From NCBI GenBank assembly GCA_003013855.2, contig PVNU02000089.1:1-64000 (forward strand): a DNA stretch of 64,000 bases. The letters run 5' to 3'. Below, one piece after another: positions 1 through 11,329 of this stretch. Position 1 is the first letter of the stretch; each line of letters begins with the position of its first letter. The DNA comes from Liriodendron chinense. Taxonomy: Eukaryota; Streptophyta; Magnoliopsida; Magnoliales; Magnoliaceae. Made by a program: the position numbers and the translations under genes. The notes below the pieces were generated by a model. It worked only from the letters and a program-made list of their open reading frames with translations. It had not been told where the DNA came from and searched no databases.

Positions 1-742
1 GGGAGAGAGGGGAAATGGAGCAAGAAGAAGGGAAGAGGCTTACCGGAGGAGGCGGCGGCGTACGGAGGTCGGTGGAGGCGAGTGGCGACCAGCGACACTG
101 GTCGGCTGGGGGGGGTGTTCGCTGAGGCGTGGGCCGCCGGTGACGTTGACGGCCGGCGGTCGAGATGAGAGAGCCGAGATGGGTGGGCCGGCCGGAACGC
201 GCGCGCGAGAGAGAGAGGGAGAGAACATAGCGAGAGTGAGAGAGAGGAGAGAAATAGGGAGTCGACGGGTAAGTGAAATAAAAGACTTTTACCGACGAAA
301 ATTTTCGTCGGTAAAGCATAGTTTTCGTTGGTAAAAGTCCTCATTTTCACTTGGGCGGGAAACATCAATATTATTACCGACGAACATTTTCGTCGGTAAA
401 AATGACTTTTGCCGACGAAAATTTCGTCGGTAAAGTCATCTTCCTTAACTTACGCAGATACCACACATTATTACCGACAGACATAATTGTCGCCAAAAAA
501 AGACTTATACCGACGAAAATGTTCGTCGGTAAAGCCAAATTTCTTACTTTTTTCTTTAGCGACGGGTAATTTCGTCGGTAATAAACTTTTTACCGACGAA
601 ATCATGATTTCGTCGGTAAAAGGGTGTGCTGGTATGTATTTTACCGACGAATACTTCATTTCGTCGGGGAAATGGCTTTTTACCGACGAAAACAATTTCG
701 TCGGTAATACTTTCATCGGTAAAACACCGTTTTCTTGTAGCA
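1..742. mobile_element. Terminal part of a CACTA (En/Spm) transposon
   Basis: The stretch ends at 730-742 with TTTTCTTGTAGCA. CACTA elements normally end in TTTTCTTGTAGTG, so the terminus fits except for the last two bases. Just inside the end lies a dense array of TTTCGTCGGTAAA repeats in both orientations, the usual subterminal layout of plant CACTA elements. Positions 1-280 are GC-rich with GA-rich tracts and hold no convincing gene; they are probably internal element sequence. The other end lies outside the window. Sequence shared with the far copy at 60738 starts exactly at base 743, which supports 742 as the true element end. Confidence 0.7.
282..712. repeat. CACTA subterminal repeat array (TTTCGTCGGTAAA, both orientations)
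   Basis: At least ten copies of the core ACCGACGAAA or its complement TTTCGTCGGT lie here, many paired head to head as short palindromes separated by 0-6 bases. In CACTA elements such subterminal repeats bind the transposase. Short open reading frames across the array simply read the repeat and are not genes. Confidence 0.75.
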
Positions 743-3700
743 TGTGTATCCACTTAGGAAGACATCAAGGTAGGGTACGGAGACTCCGGACACGCTCGAG
801 CCGATGCCAGGGTTTTTTCCTCTTCTTTTGGAAAAGTTCTTCTATGTTTATGTTATTTGTTGCCTTGGGTGATTTATCTCTATAAATGTGCATCTAACCA
901 TACCTCATGCATGCACCGCATTATGTGGAACTGGGGATATGGGGGGCCGAGGGCAACCACGGACCCTGACATTCGAGCATCACAAAAGTTGGTATCCCCA
1001 CACCAACACAGACCAACGCACATCGATCGACCCATATCAACATGCACTATAGTCCCTTCAAACTCCTTCCATGGCCCACAGTGAAACCATGTGGCTTATC
1101 TATGCCATCCATCCAGTTTTTCAACTTGTTTTTTGGGTGTATGTAGGCCAAAATTGAAGCATGTCTAGAGCTCAAGTGAAACACACAGGAGGAAACAGTC
1201 GGAATAATAATTTCAAGTATATATGTTCAATGACACGTTCTACGGCCCACCTACCACTCAAATTCACCTTGTTTTTTGTCCAGTGGTAGAATAACAAATT
1301 AAAAAAAATGATGAAAGGTGTCGAAGAAGTTAATGTAAGTGGGCCTCATTTCAATCTTTTAAAGGCCACACCTATTTTTAGGAGTAAAGTTACAATAAAT
1401 GAACAGAGCATGAGCACATAGTCATTGCTTATGTAGACGTAAACTCCCAAAGTGTGGATGTTGTGATTAGGTGGAGTAGGTTTTTATTTTTTTTTTCTGT
1501 CTTTTCGTGACTCCTTTGTGTAAAGTTGAAATTACACACTATCTATGTTTAGTTTATCTATGTTTAGCTTTAACCTGCACGCATGTGCAGTTGGATCCGG
1601 CCTCTTTAAAACATCCAACCTGTTTTTAAAGGTGGTAGGTGGATAGCAGGCCATGTCATTGTCACAATTATTTTCCAACGTTTTTCTAAAATCGTGAACC
1701 GCAGACCGGAGGTATATGTAAATAGACTAAAAAACCATATATACCTAAAAAGGAGAAAAAGTCTTACCTCTCAGATGGGAAAGGGCTATTGATGCGCATA
1801 ACAAGAATAACCGCAGCTCCATGCGATTGGGTTCACTCGCATTCATAAGGTGAGACTGTTGGTACACCTGGACCCTAATCCTCTCCAAGGCCTGTTTAAT
1901 GTAGCGGCCTAAAACACCGGAGCTCTTTTGTGCACCATGTTTCATATGTGAAATCCATCTCAGCTGGATGACTTAGGCGGACCACACTACAGAACAATGA
2001 GGTTGGGATGCCTAATGTATGTTTGTGTGTGGCCATTATAGTCTGTACCTTTCACCAAAGCCCTTCATTACGGGTGACTCGTGAGGATGAAGAGAAGATA
2101 CGAAAGTCATCTTGATCCAAAACTTATTAAGGCTGCAAAGCATGAACTTGGACGTTTTATATACAATTTTACATTGTTGCAATTAGTATTAGCTCATGTG
2201 AGTCTTTTATTAGGCTGTTATATATGTATAGAGACCACAAGGGTTCTCACCCAATAGACAGAGTCGATTTCACATGTAAGACAGGGTGGACCCTACAGAG
2301 CGTGCAGTGGGCATTTTACACGCTGAAGAACTCCGACTTGGTTCCCTCATTCTATGGTGCATGTGTAAAAAATTGCTGACCATTCACTTGGATCAGGGCA
2401 TCTTCTAAGTGTCCGGCCCGGACCTGATGAATGGCCTGGATCCTTGAAGCTTGTGCCATGCAATGCTGGGAGCTGTCATGAGGCCCACACATTTGATCAA
2501 AACCAGTACTTGGACGTGGGTGTTGGAATCCGGCGACTCACATTCTATGCTGCACGGTGAATTCTTTGGAGGTTTTCACGTAGTTTTGGGTGACAAACAC
2601 ACAGCGTCGAGCGACCGACCATATATCGGTTGTGCGATAGGTTTGCGTAGTTTTGCGTAAGATGTTTCTAATTTCGATTTCTTACCTATTTAAAGGGTGT
2701 AATGTTGGATTAAGGAAATAGCCAAAAGAGCTAGGTATCCTAGAGAGATTGAGGGAGGTCGAGAGTATGAGAAAAGCTAGGGTTAGTTTAGAGCTCTCTG
2801 GGTGAGAGAAAAGGTTGTGTTTGTCTTTCTCATGTGAGAATTTGCTTTGGGTGGCTTAGATTTCTCTGTGGGGCTTTGGATTCTTGTAAGTCATTCTTCT
2901 GTAATGTCTTCTAACTTCTGATTCATAGTTGATTCGCTTTGTGCCGTGGTTTTTTATTTGTGAAGGAATTTTCAATGTAAAATCGGATTCCCTTCTTGTG
3001 TATGTTGAATATTGCTTGATCATTGTGATTAATTATCTCATTTGATCTCTCACTTCCGTTTCGGGCCAGTTTTCCCAACAATGGGGAGGAGTGAGCACCT
3101 GCCTCTGAAATCCAGGTGGCAGCAACGAGGCAGAGAGGAGGGATCAGAGCTGACGACCACTCTGCTATAAGAACAATAGCATAAATTGAGTTAAGTGAAT
3201 ACCCAGATTCTCTCATTTGTCTGACTGCGGACTTGGGTGTTTCATGTGGATTGATTGGTGTATGTAGTGACGATGATTGATTGATTGATATTGTTGGCAA
3301 TCATATGTGCAATGTGCTTGGTTGATTGATGTTGTTGGCAATCTTGCCATGCAACCGTGTCTATCTAATTCTCCTAGGCTTCAGCCAGACGAATTACTCA
3401 GAGAAGAATTTAAAGGTTCCAACTGGCTGGCATTGATGTGGATTATATAATTTAGAACCGATTCGGATGGCAGTTAGAATTGCCCATCAGGAATGGCTCT
3501 GTGTCCATGTATTTGGTCATGGTTCGAAACTTTAGGCCATTCCTTCTAAATTTATTGGAGAGTGGCCTTATCAACCTTTGCTTTGAGAGCTGAATATGGG
3601 GTGAACCGAATGCTGATCCTGAGACTGCTCTTGGATGTGGTGATCCTCGGTCCTAACGATTGCATTGCAAAACACGGGAAATAGATAGATTGTTTGAGCT

Positions 3701-3995
3701 CAGGGCCATCGGAGAAGTGTTTGATGCAACCAGAGCGACTGATCTCTTGGCAAACGGGTTCTTGTATGCAGGGTAAAAGAGTTCACTGTTCATTAGGTCC
3801 AACCCATATCTCAAGGAGTGCGGATTGTCTGTATTGAAAGCACAGAAAATTCCAGTGCCAACGCTTCTCATTGGTACACACCATTTCCATCGGTTGACTC
3901 CAGCTCACAAAATTCGCAGAATTTCTCTCGGAATAGATTGCCTTCTACACAATAGAACTTTTAACGTGTGGAACTTTTCCATCCCACCCACCATA
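743..3995 (+). repeat. Left copy of a 3.25-kb direct duplication (partner at 60738-64000)
   Basis: Base 743 onward matches 60738 onward with only scattered substitutions and 1-4 base indels; the offset drifts from 59995 to 60005. The block holds a solo Copia LTR (2521-3080) and otherwise non-coding sequence. Open reading frames such as 3653-3871 minus (72 aa) are conserved in both copies but resemble no family I recognise, and DNA-level identity alone explains their conservation. The match runs to the last base of the window, so the true length is unknown. Confidence 0.95.
2521..3080 (+). mobile_element. Solo LTR, Copia type (left duplication copy)
   Basis: It starts TGTTGGAATC and ends TTCCCAACA (TG...CA, 560 bp). 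Flanking five-mers are gtggg and atggg, an imperfect target duplication. A TATA-like TATTTAAAGGG lies near 2688, and the 3' third (attcatagttgattcgc, then a T-rich run) resembles the same part of the Copia-3 LTR at 34818-34957. No internal retroelement sequence is attached, so it is a solo LTR. Confidence 0.7.
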
Positions 3996-4410
3996 ATTTT
4001 TGTGTTAGATCCATGTGTCCATCAATTTTTCCAGATAATTTTTTAGCATGAGCCCAACAATGATTTACATCCAAAGCTCAAGTGAATCACACCATAGAAA
4101 GCAATAGGGATTAAACAAATTGCCATTGAAACCTTCCTAGGGCCAACCTTAAGGCTTATTTGCCATCTAAGCTGTCCATAATGATGAAGGTAATAGACAA
4201 ATATTTGTTTGATCAGAGCCATCCGTGGGCCCAAGAAGTTTTCAACGGCAGCGTCAATTCCTAATGTTTCCTGTGGTGTGGTCCAGCTGAGCTTTGGGTC
4301 TACCTTGTTTTTACATTCATATCTTAGAATGATCTGAAAAATGGATGTACAATGTGGATGCAAGAAATACATCATCGTGGGGCTCACATAACTTTCACAC
4401 GTCAAGAAAT
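3968..4410. mobile_element. Palindromic MITE copy 1
   Basis: It begins with a decayed CACCATAATTTTTGTGTT, has the arm motif ATGAGCCCAACAATGA and ends with the inverted arm near ATACATCATCGTGGGGC. This is a nonautonomous, transposase-free element of about 430 bp whose left and right arms are inverted complements. It overlaps the right end of the 743-3995 duplication block. Confidence 0.6.
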
Positions 4411-4444
4411 TCCATTGTTGGCAAGAGAGAGAAGAAAACCATAG

Positions 4445-4850
4445 TGGTGACATGTGGAACTTTCATGGGGCCCATCACAATGTATGTATTAGATTCACAC
4501 CATCAATCCATTTTTTCCATACCTTTTACAACATGAGACAAAAAAGGTAGATCTAAGGCTCAAGTGGGCTACACTATAGGATAAAGTAGGAATTTGACGT
4601 CTACCATTGAAAACTACTTGCGGCTAAGAGGCCTTCACCAGGCTGATATTTGTGTTTTCCCTTCACCTAAGTCTGTGTAACCTTATGAAGAGCTTATAAA
4701 CTTCACAATGGCCCCTACAAAGGTTTCAACATTTGTCGTTCAATCCCCATTGCTTTCTACGGTATGGTCCATTTAAGCTTTGGATGTGCCTCATTTTTTA
4801 GCTCATACTCTAGAATAATCTAGAAAAACTGATGGATGGATATGTAGATT
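4445..4850. mobile_element. Palindromic MITE copy 2
   Basis: Left arm ATCACAATGTATGTATTAG, centre CAGGCTGATATTTGTGTTTT and right arm CTCATTTTTTAGCTCATAC match the family. It stands in tandem with copy 1 with about 35 bases between them. Adjacent sequence at 4849 (AAGGGTGCACATAGAATC) may be a separate decayed hAT-like end. Confidence 0.6.
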
Positions 4851-4854
4851 AAGG

Positions 4855-5825
4855 GTGCACATAGAATCGGTGGAACCAGTAAACTGGATCGAAACCAGAC
4901 TGCACGTTTTGGTCCAATTCTGAAGCTCACCAGTCCAGTTCCAGATCTGAAAATCAAAGAACCAGTTAGTTTAGTTTGATTTTCAATTTGGAGTATTGTA
5001 TAACCGAGTCGGACCGTGAACACAAAACTATGGAACCCAACTAAAATAACAAAAAAACCATAATCTCTCTTGGGGGGGGGGGGGGGGGGGGGATAATCCA
5101 AGTCTTTTGTGAGCTAATGTCGTCGGCTATGATATGGACCGATGAGAAGCAACGAGACTGAATTTTCCCGTGCATTCAGCACAGGCAATCTGCACTCAAA
5201 TTGACGAAAAACTAAAGTGATCTGACAATAGTAACCATTTGGTCAATGATATTAATCGTGGATGGTCAAGATATTTACACAAAAATGGGCCCAATCATCA
5301 ATCTTTATCCCTTCATTTGTTGGGGAATATCATGAATTGTTTATGACTCTAAAGAATCTCTTATGTTTGGCATTGTAACCGTTTCCTTCCATGAGTTGCA
5401 AAACGACAGCTATAAAAAAATAATAATAATAATAAATAAGGCTAACTTAAAGGACGAATTAAATCATCTAGTCCGTGTGATTTTCTTTCGGTGTAAATGA
5501 GATATTCTGGTTCTCACAATCTGATTCTCGTCAGCTTGTAGGGTCGGATTTCCTACGTGTTCTTCGATCATTCAAGCTTTTATTATTGATGACGTGTAGG
5601 GATTAGATTGGAAAAAGCAGTTTTAACTTTAAATTGAGTGCGGATGTGTAGTCTCTGTTGAAGACGCGCGCGGAAGTTTCCAGTGCCATGCGTCATTATT
5701 GGTCCACGTCACGGGCGCTTATGTCAGCTGATGTCAGCTGGAAAAAAATTAAAAATAAAAAGACAAATACGTACGTACAATATACGTCTTTATTCTATGC
5801 TCGGAATCGGAATTATTATTTTTTT
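4855..5825. other. Non-coding stretch, no gene seen
   Basis: No reading frame shows protein similarity that I recognise. It contains a run of about 21 G at 5072-5092, a short AATAAT repeat near 5420-5440 and CAGCTGATGTCAGCTG near 5726. The 93-aa frame on the minus strand at 4820-5101 has poly-proline created by the G run and is not credible. Confidence 0.5.
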
Positions 5826-5922
5826 TTAATGGGTTAGTTCACACACCCCCATTGTTAGTACACCCACCTACACCCCTGTTCGTCACACCACAATGTTAGC
5901 CACTCCCACTATGGGTGTTGTT
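5825..5922 (-). mobile_element. 5'-truncated SINE tail
   Basis: Read on the minus strand, 'gtgactaac', 'tactaacaatggg' and 'gtgaactaac' match the 3' half of the SINE at 7085-7268, followed by an A-rich tail (the T run at 5820-5828). The flanks TCGGAATCGGAATT and TTCGGAATCCGATTT look like a slightly mutated target duplication. Confidence 0.5.
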
Positions 5923-5940
5923 CGGAATCCGATTTTTCTT

Positions 5941-6060
5941 TTTCTTTTTTAGCAAGAAAATTTTTATTGAAAGGACCAAGAAGGCGAAGCCAATATACAC
6001 ATTCGGACCCTCAGAGGCCTAAAAAAACCTTGGGAGCCTATCATATCTTAACCACTAACC
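5941..6060 (-). mobile_element. Possible LINE 3' end
   Basis: Read on the minus strand the segment ends in a phrase typical of L1-type plant LINEs: a short hydrophobic coding tail, then CAATAAAAATTTTC, then an A-rich stretch. There is no recognisable reverse transcriptase in it, so this rests on the look of the 3' end only. Confidence 0.3.
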
Positions 6061-6097
6061 CTTACACGGCAAGGAAATCTTTTGAGGTTTGGATATT

Positions 6098-6476
6098 CTG
6101 TGGGCCCACCATGTCATATGTATCAGATCCACACCGTCCACCAATTTTTCCAGATAGGTCCAGGGCATGAGCCCGAAAACAAGGCAGATCCAGAGCTAAA
6201 GTGGACCACACTACAGAAAGCAGTGGGAATTGAACGACTACAATTGAAACCGTCCTAAGCGCCACATGACATTTATTTGCCATCCAACCCACTCATCTGG
6301 TCAGACAGACCTTGATGAAAGGAAAACACAAATCTCTGGTTGATCCGAGCCTTCTATGGACTTCTTCAAGAGTACACATACAATTACCACTGTTTCCCAT
6401 GTTGTGGTCCACATGATGATCTGATCTGTCTCAGTTTTTGGCTCATGCAGCAAAATGATCTCGAAACATGGATTAG
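6098..6476. mobile_element. Palindromic MITE copy 3
   Basis: Starts GGGCCCACCATGTCATATG; the arm CATGAGCCCGAAAACAAGG and the mirrored arm CTCAGTTTTTGGCTCATGC are present. The centre (GACAGACCTTGATGAAAGG) is in the opposite orientation to copy 2. Confidence 0.6.
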
Positions 6477-6527
6477 CTACTGACAGGTTGAGCAGCGAAT
6501 CATGCTACTGAAGTGACGTCATTATAG

Positions 6528-6960
6528 TATGTAGGCCTCTGTATGATGTATTTGTTGTATCTACACCATCCATTCATTTGGAGAGATCATTTTAAGGCAT
6601 GAATCAAAGAATGAGGCAGATCCAGATCTCAAGTGGACCCCACCACAGAAAACAGTGGGGACATTGACATCAACTGTTGAAAACTTCTCAGGGGCACAAA
6701 AGTTTTCGATCAAGCTAATAATTGTGTCTTCCCTTCCTCCATGTTTTTGTGAATTTATGAACAGGTTGGATTTCAAATAAAAATCATGGTGGCCTAGGAA
6801 ATTTTCAACTGTGGATGTCACGGTCCCCACTGTTTTCTGTGGTAGGGTCCACTTGAGCTTGGGATCTGCCCCATTCTTCTAGTCATGCCCTAAAATGTCT
6901 CTCCAAATGGATGGACGTGTGGATACACACATACATCATGCTGGTCCACATAACATTGGT
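6528..6960. mobile_element. Palindromic MITE copy 4
   Basis: Both arms are clear: ATGATGTATTTGTTGTATC on the left and ACACACATACATCATGCTGG on the right, with CCACCACAGAAAACAGTGG mirrored by CCACTGTTTTCTGTGGTAG. The centre carries ATTTATGAACAGGTTGGAT. It is a full-length copy of about 430 bp. Confidence 0.7.
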
Positions 6961-7055
6961 GATTCACTTCAGGAGCGGGATTCGCTACTCAATCTATCAG
7001 CGGCTAATCCCCGTCCCTGTTTCAACATGGGGGTCATGGGCATCATTCCCTCAGT

Positions 7056-7070
7056 GGGGGGGGGGGGGGG
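7056..7070. repeat. Poly-G run
   Basis: About 15 consecutive G. Runs like this are unreliable in length in most sequencing data. Confidence 0.8.
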
Positions 7071-7084
7071 CTAACATTACACCC

Positions 7085-7268
7085 AAAAGTACATAGCTCA
7101 AGTGGCAGACTGAGTGAAGATAGCCTCATTTCAACACTGGTGTCATGGTATTGATTTCCCTGGTTGGGGTAGCTAGCTAAACATTGTAATGTGACTAACA
7201 GGGTGGGTGGTTATACTAACAATGGGTATGTGAACTAACTCCTAATGAATAAAAAATAAATAAATAAG
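7085..7268 (+). mobile_element. tRNA-derived SINE
   Basis: TAGCTCAAGTGGCAGACTGA resembles a pol III A box and GGTATTGATTTCC a degenerate B box about 50 bases on. The body has the family motifs GTGACTAACAGGGTGGG and ACTAACAATGGG, and the element ends in an AAATAAATAAATAAG tail. The left boundary is uncertain. Confidence 0.55.
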
Positions 7269-7479
7269 TCTACTTAAGTTTTGATTCCGGATCATTTTTT
7301 AGGTTTATAGCCTAACACGAATTGGGAAACTAATTAACAAAATGAATTCTCGCAAACATTTCGGTGGACCCACCTAGCTTCACATCATTGGAATTTCCCT
7401 AGCAAAGGCCTTTAGCAGGCCATAGGCGTCAGACTATTTTGGACGACAGCAAGCACCTTCCTTTTCGGGGCATGAATCT

Positions 7480-8200
7480 TGTGTAAGCCCACCATGATAT
7501 GTGTGTTAGATCCACACCGTCTACCTATATTTTGAGATCATTTTATTGCATGAGCCAAAAAAAAGAGACAAATCAATAGGATAAGTGGACCACAACACAG
7601 GAAATAGTGGTAATTACATGTGTAATGTTGAAAACTTCTTGGGGGCCCGCAGAATGTTTGGATCAACCTGATATTGTGTTTTCCATTCAGCCAAGCGGGG
7701 AGACGACTGAGTGTTTCAACTGCTGGTCTCGGGTTTAAAACCCACTAACCCTACCAGTTGGTGGAGCACCGTGTGACTGACCAGGTGGGTGAGTTGTGCA
7801 TCTAACAGGGTGTGTGCGTTGCATGCCTAACAACCCCCCCCAATGTGGAATATACAAATCTTAGGTGGACCACACCATAGGAAAACAGTGGTGATTGTAT
7901 GCCCACATTAAAAACTAGCTAGGGCCCACTGTAATGTTTATTTTCCATCCAACAGGTTGATTAGGTCACACAGACCTGGATGAAGGGAAAACATAGGTAC
8001 AGCTTCATCCAAAACTTTTGTGGCCGCCCAAGAAGGTTTAATGGTGGGTTTTGAATCACCACTGTTTTCTTATGGTGTGGTCTATCTGAGATTTGGATCT
8101 GCATCACTTTCATCTCATGCCATAAGATGATTTGGACAAACGGATGGATGACATGGATAAAACATATGCATCATGTTAGGGCCCACATAGCATAGTATGT
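7480..8200. mobile_element. Palindromic MITE copy 5, split by a SINE
   Basis: The left part runs from CCCACCATGATATGTGTGTT at 7488 to the centre near 7690. The right part runs from about 7840 to CATGTTAGGGCCCACATAG at 8174-8192. The two parts are separated by a SINE. They overlap in content, so this may be two adjacent damaged copies rather than one. Confidence 0.55.
7690..7835 (+). mobile_element. tRNA-derived SINE inside a MITE
   Basis: GTTTCAACTGCTGGTCTC followed by GGGTTTAAAACCC (B-box region) and then the body motifs GTGTGACTGACC and GTTGCATGCCTAAC. It matches the intronic SINE at 30100-30289 motif by motif. The A-rich tail seems to be lost, and a C run follows instead. Confidence 0.55.
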
Positions 8201-8204
8201 AAAA

Positions 8205-8470
8205 CTCCATAAAAAAAATAATAATAAAAAAAAAATTAAAAAATTAAAAAAAAACCGCATCAAGTTAAGAGCTTCAGGGTGGTTTCACAACTGTGGATGG
8301 CATATAAAGATCACTGTGGACTTTAGGAAAGTTTCAACTGTAGGCATTTTTCGTACCCACATGTTACTTTAGTGCAACCCACTTGAGTTTTGGATCTGCC
8401 TCATTTTGGCTAATGTTCCTAACATGATATGGCAAAATGGGCAGACGGGGTGGATTTCTCAAAACCATCC
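8205..8470. other. A-rich stretch and half of a palindromic MITE
   Basis: Positions 8210-8255 are A-rich with AATAATAAAA. From about 8300 to 8460 the right half of a palindromic MITE can be read (GGACTTTAGGAAAGTTTCAA, then CAAAATGGGCAGACGGGG). No gene is seen. Confidence 0.5.
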
Positions 8471-8579
8471 TAGCGGACCTTCATGCAAAAGGTTGTAGTA
8501 GGAAATTTGCCGCCAACGTGAGAGAGGGAAGTGAAGAAGTAGGCGGACTGCCAAAAGGCTTCTATACATACTTTTGATG

Positions 8580-8990
8580 TGAATAATTTTTTTTGGAGAG
8601 ATCATTTTAGGGCATTATCCAAAAAATGAGTCAGGCTATCAGGCCTAAATTTCAAGTGGACCACACCACAAAAAGCAATAGGGATTGAACACATACCATT
8701 GAAAACTTCTAGGGGGGACACAGAAGTTTTGGATCAATCTGATATTTGTTACTTCCCTTAGTTAATCCTGAAACGTGACACCTTACAAATAGATTGGATG
8801 ACAAATAAATATCATGGTGGGCCCTAGGAAGTTTTCAACGGTGGGCACCATTGTCCACACTACTTTCTGTCGTGTGGTCCACTTGAGATTTGGATATGCA
8901 TCAATTTTTTGGGCTCATGCCATAAAATGATCCCTCCAAATGGATAGGCAATGTAGATATGACACATGTATCATAATGGAGCCCAACTAA
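8580..8990. mobile_element. Palindromic MITE copy 6
   Basis: GGACCACACCACAAAAAGC on the left arm mirrors GTCGTGTGGTCCACTTGAG on the right arm. The centre GAAGTTTTGGATCAATCTG is present, and the end GTATCATAATGGAGCCCAA is decayed. Confidence 0.65.
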
Positions 8991-9203
8991 TTTGGTGAGG
9001 TCCACAACACCATGCAATCTTCTTCCGCAATCAGAAGGGAGCATGAGAATTGAGTGAGAATCTCTCCCCAACCTTGCATGCCAGTTTTGTTGCGGTTTTT
9101 TTTCCTCCAAATATAACTTCTAATCTTAGCCACATAAAAAAATCTAAAGGCAGAGAAACTAGGCGTGCAGCTAGTACCTCACGCACTAGTACGCCCCAGG
9201 TCA

Positions 9204-9206
<3 letters not shown>

Positions 9207-9242
<36 letters not shown>
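9207..9242. repeat. (CT)n microsatellite
   Basis: About 18 CT units directly abutting the left arm of MITE copy 7. The overlapping Ser/Leu-rich and Arg/Glu-rich reading frames are products of the repeat. Confidence 0.9.
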
Positions 9243-9245
<3 letters not shown>

Positions 9246-9660
9246 GTATCCACAACATCCATTCATTTTTCTAAATCATCTTATGGCATGAACCAAAAGT
9301 CACGTAGATCCAAATCTCAATTGGACCACACCTTAAGAAACAGTGGTGATTCAACGGCCACCATTAAAAACTTCTTAGGAGCCATAGAAGTTTTGGATCA
9401 ACCTGATATTTGTATTTTCCCTTCATTCAGGTTTGTGTAACCTAATCAACAGGTTGGATGTAAAATAAACCTTACAGTGGTCCCTAGTTAGTTTTTAATG
9501 GTAGGCATTCAATCACCAATGTTTCTTATGGTGCAGAACACTTGAGATTTGTACCAGCCTTATTTCTGGGATCTTTCCTAAAATGATCTCAAAAAATGGA
9601 TGAACGGCGTGGATAAGATACACACATCATGATGGGACCCACATAGCACCCACCGTTAGC
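9243..9660. mobile_element. Palindromic MITE copy 7
   Basis: Left arm GTTGTATCCACAACATCCA and right arm ACACACATCATGATGGGACC. The centre TGATATTTGTATTTTCCC and ACAGGTTGGATGTAAAATAA match the family. The outermost left end is replaced by the CT microsatellite. Confidence 0.65.
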
Positions 9661-9984
9661 CCTGTACTTATGCAAGATGCATAAGGAAATTCTACTATTT
9701 TTTTTTCTTTCTTTTATAGAATTACAGCTCATTAATAGGCTGGCATTTTTGTCATTTGAGAAAAATGATGAGAGAAGTTAAATAAAAATTAATGAAAGGT
9801 ACCCCTTTGACAATAACTCAATTGATGAGGTATCTTGATGAAAACCTTACTTAAAAAGGTACTTCGATGTAAATACAAAATTAATGAGGTGCAATTAAGT
9901 AAAATTTCCTAAAGTAAATAAAGAAGGAAAGTGTTAAGTGGAGTGCAAGGATATGGGTGGTGTATAGATGTGGTAAAGTTCCGT

Positions 9985-10200
9985 GAGCCCCACCATGATG
10001 TATGTGTTGTATCCACACATCCATTTTGTGAAATCATTTTAGGACATGACTCCAAAATAAGTAGATCCAAACCTCAATTGGACCTCACCACAAAAGGCAG
10101 TGGGGATAGAACGCTTACGTACTGTTGAAATCTTCTTTGGGGGCATAGAAGTTTTGGATAGATGGGTGGATAAAATACATACATCATGGACCATGTCCGT
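9985..10200. mobile_element. Palindromic MITE copy 8, internally deleted
   Basis: The left arm is intact from CCCCACCATGATGTATGTG, but the sequence jumps from GAAGTTTTGGATAGATGGG straight to the right terminus ATACATACATCATGG. The internal half is missing. Confidence 0.65.
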
Positions 10201-10255
10201 GGTGCATGTCACACTAAGCATGCAATTAGCTTCCCATCCACTACCAGGTCTACAC

Positions 10256-10385
10256 TTTTTCTTTTCTTTTTTTCACACACAGCCACCGCACTCGCCATAG
10301 TAGGATTTCACCACCTATGGGACTGGAACCCCATACCTGTGTTGAAACTCCAGGGAGTCTACCACTGAGGGAAGGACTCGAACCT
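10256..10385 (-). mobile_element. tRNA-derived SINE
   Basis: On the minus strand CCCTCAGTGGTAGACTCC resembles an A box, and GGTATGGGGTTCCAGTCCC contains a good B box (GGTTCCAGTCC). The element ends in a purine-rich tail (the pyrimidine run at 10257-10275). Element 59296-59412 is the same type. Confidence 0.6.
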
Positions 10386-10529
10386 CATGATGCATGTTCA
10401 AACTGTCCATTCATTTTTTTCTGGCTCACTTTAGGGCATGATCTAAAAAATAAGACAGATCCAATTCACCGGTAGACCACATCAAAGGAAACAGCATTGA
10501 TTGAATATCCACCATTAAAAACTTCCTAG

Positions 10530-10894
10530 GGTCCATTTCTTGGATGATCGGTCGTCAGGCCTACATGGGTGCACCGTTAGATGACCAATGGTGGGCCTGA
10601 TAGTCTATGGGGCGATGGTACAAAAATCATAACAATGGCAAAATTCTGGCAAACTCGTTTTCATTGTTGAACATTGACCCCTGGCTAACTTTCTTTTCAA
10701 CCGTCTTTTTGGAGCTGCTGCGCCGATGGATAAGATCGTGTAAATGATGCAATATGGACAGTCTAGATTATCCGTTCATGAGGCTATGTGGTCTCTATCA
10801 TGGAATGGCCAGGCAACAGACGCTTCAAGCACGAGGGACCCTAGTTTTTATCGCCCAAATGCCAATGTTGCTGCTGCTTTCTGTGCGTTGAAAT
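10530..10894 (+). repeat. Dispersed block split by Copia-1 (left part; right part 17665-17800)
   Basis: This stretch plus 17665-17800 aligns along its length with 51640-52140: shared AGATGACCAATGG, TTGTTGAACATTGACC, TTATCCGTTCATG, CAAGCACGAGGGA and CCCAAATGCCAATGTT. The paralogue at 52009 is uninterrupted where Copia-1 sits here. The 72-aa frame at 10744-10962 crosses the LTR boundary and is not a gene. Confidence 0.8.
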
Positions 10895-11320
10895 TATTGA
10901 TAAATTCTTTTATCTCAAAAAATAAATTAATTGGAAAAACCGAGAAAATAAGGATAGGTTGAAGCACGTGAAAAACACGCTGTCCTTAAAGCGTAATTCG
11001 CCCCTAATCAAATTATTTTGAGTCTACTGATAGGTTGCAGGCGGATTGCTTCTAGGATACGACGAGCCTTATGTGGTTCTGCGTTCAGCAAAAAATGAAG
11101 GAACCACTATGGAACTCAGTAACACACTCTGGCAGATAAAGAAAAGAAAGAGAGAACAAGAATTGAGGTCTTCTTCTTGTAGCAGTAGACCACTACGCTG
11201 GTCTAAGTGGCTTGGTTTGAATCAACCAAACCGAGAGGCTAATAGACTCAGATGGGTGCTGGTTCAGTAGTGATGGTTGTAATTACTGTTGTTGTGTTGG
11301 AATGAACCAGACCTGTCCGG

Positions 11321-11329
11321 TTTATATAG
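11321..11329 (-). promoter_or_regulatory. TATA box in Copia-1 LTR
   Basis: Minus-strand CTATATAAA, conserved in the second LTR at 16963-16971. It lies in the sense orientation of the element about 425 bases into the LTR from its outer edge. Confidence 0.5.

Noticed and set aside
487..885. 132-aa open frame
   Set aside because: It is the CACTA subterminal repeat TTTCGTCGGTAAA read as protein; the same text appears in several frames and on both strands.
2923..3300. 125-aa minus-strand frame in the terminal duplication
   Set aside because: It crosses the end of the solo LTR, has no recognisable domain, and its partner in the other copy (63054-63305) is shorter because of a frameshift.
3653..3871. 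72-aa minus-strand frame conserved in both terminal copies
   Set aside because: Conservation is explained by near-identity of the DNA; there is no known family and no gene structure around it.
4043..4453. 136-aa minus-strand frame
   Set aside because: It lies wholly inside a palindromic MITE; similar frames occur by chance in other copies.
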